Part shown: one piece after another, positions 6,837 through 7,282 of the stretch
How the letters are laid out: the number at the start of each line of letters is the position of its first letter
How positions within the stretch are numbered: position 1 is the first letter of the stretch
DNA from: Actinomycetes bacterium
GTDB taxonomy: Bacteria; Actinomycetota; Acidimicrobiia; Acidimicrobiales; Palsa-688
Assembly (NCBI GenBank): GCA_021827285.1
Contig: JAKAWM010000139.1
Location: 1-7,282 of the forward strand
Direction of reading: 5' to 3'
Length of the DNA: 7,282 bases
Made by a program: the position numbers and the translations under genes
The notes under the pieces: model-generated
Told to the model about the DNA's origin: nothing
Database searches by the model: none
What the model saw: the letters and a program-made list of their open reading frames with translations, nothing else

Positions 6837-7282
6837 TTGAGCAGGCTAGGCCTTTCTGTCCAAAACGTCACCGCGCTGCTCGCCACCGCCGACATGAGCC
6901 GGGACGGAGCGGTGCGCGAGTTGCTGGAGCTGTCGGTCGAGCGCCGGCGGCTCGACCTGTCGGATCTGACCGCGGCGGAGCAGGCGGCGCTGATCGGGCA
7001 ACGCTGCCAGCAGCTACAGCCCTCTACCGAGGCCCTGGCTCAGCGCATGGCAGAAGCGGCCAGCCGGGGGAGACCGTTCGTGGCCAAGCTTGGTATCGAC
7101 CCGACGGGAGCCGAGGTCCATCTGGGCCACGCCGTCCCAATGATATTGCTGTCCCGTTTCCAGCGCATGGGACACCTGGTGGTGTTCATCGTCGGTGACC
7201 TGACCGCCAAGATCGGGGATCCAAGCGGGCGCTCCGAGGAGCGGCCAGCCCTCACCGACGAAGATATTTCCCGCAACTTGGC
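6837..7282 (+). CDS. tyrS: Tyrosyl-tRNA synthetase, N-terminal part (truncated by window end)
   Basis: The first 148 codons of a class I aminoacyl-tRNA synthetase that charges tRNA-Tyr in the cytoplasm. The Rossmann catalytic domain begins at about residue 80 with VAKLGIDPTGAEVHLGHAV, which contains the HIGH signature as HLGH (95-98), followed by FQRMGHLVVFIVGDLTAKIGDPSGRS. The KLGIDPT and GDPSGRS forms fit the TyrZ-like branch of bacterial TyrRS better than the classic TyrS form (GFDPTADSLHxGH). The KMSKS loop and anticodon-binding domain lie beyond the window. HLGH occurs at residue 95, whereas I recall about 45-55 in most bacterial TyrRS. The TTG start therefore gives a helical N-terminal extension of some 40 residues (for example VRELLELSVERRRLDL). 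The gene lies 168 bp after putA and is probably expressed separately. Confidence 0.92.
   Translation, partial: MSRLGLSVQNVTALLATADMSRDGAVRELLELSVERRRLDLSDLTAAEQAALIGQRCQQLQPSTEALAQRMAEAASRGRPFVAKLGIDPTGAEVHLGHAVPMILLSRFQRMGHLVVFIVGDLTAKIGDPSGRSEERPALTDEDISRNL

Noticed and set aside
7040..7276. Minus-strand open frame opposite the tyrS start
   Set aside because: The plus strand encodes unmistakable TyrRS motifs in this interval.

Overview
The window is GC-rich, densely coding and entirely plus-strand. It uses GTG and TTG starts freely and short G-rich Shine-Dalgarno sites. Together with the protein families (a DUF4395 membrane protein, an actinobacterial-style long PutA, a ferritin-like/VIT1 fusion), this suggests a high-GC member of the Actinomycetota. 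An uncultured acidimicrobial-type lineage would fit, but that placement is an impression from family resemblance and was not computed.

Layout: positions 1-102 hold a short tandem array of four 22-bp units with no gene. Positions 103-184 form a leader with a plausible extended -10 promoter. Then follow a DUF4395 membrane protein (185-712), a class I SAM-dependent methyltransferase (763-1551), a two-helix YcxB-like membrane protein whose start overlaps the methyltransferase stop by 8 bp (1544-2083), a membrane-bound ferritin of the MbfA type, with an N-terminal ferritin-like domain fused to a VIT1/CCC1 transporter (2154-3329), and a complete bifunctional proline dehydrogenase/glutamate-semialdehyde dehydrogenase (3330-6668). 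After a 168-bp gap comes the 5' part of a tyrosyl-tRNA synthetase gene starting at TTG 6837 and cut by the window end.

Two gene pairs look translationally coupled: methyltransferase with YcxB-like (ATGACTGA overlap), and the MbfA-like exporter with putA (TGAGTG, no spacer). GC-rich hairpins without T-tracts lie directly after the DUF4395 gene, after the YcxB-like gene and between putA and tyrS. They may mark processing or weak termination points that divide the cluster.

Functionally, PutA would take proline to glutamate through a flavin step and an NAD step. The MbfA-like protein would bind Fe(II)/Mn(II) at a di-iron site and export it across the membrane. Their tight coupling is the most interesting feature here. 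No mobile element, CRISPR array, tRNA or rRNA was seen. I found no convincing new multi-gene system: most of the window is well-explained metabolic and housekeeping sequence.
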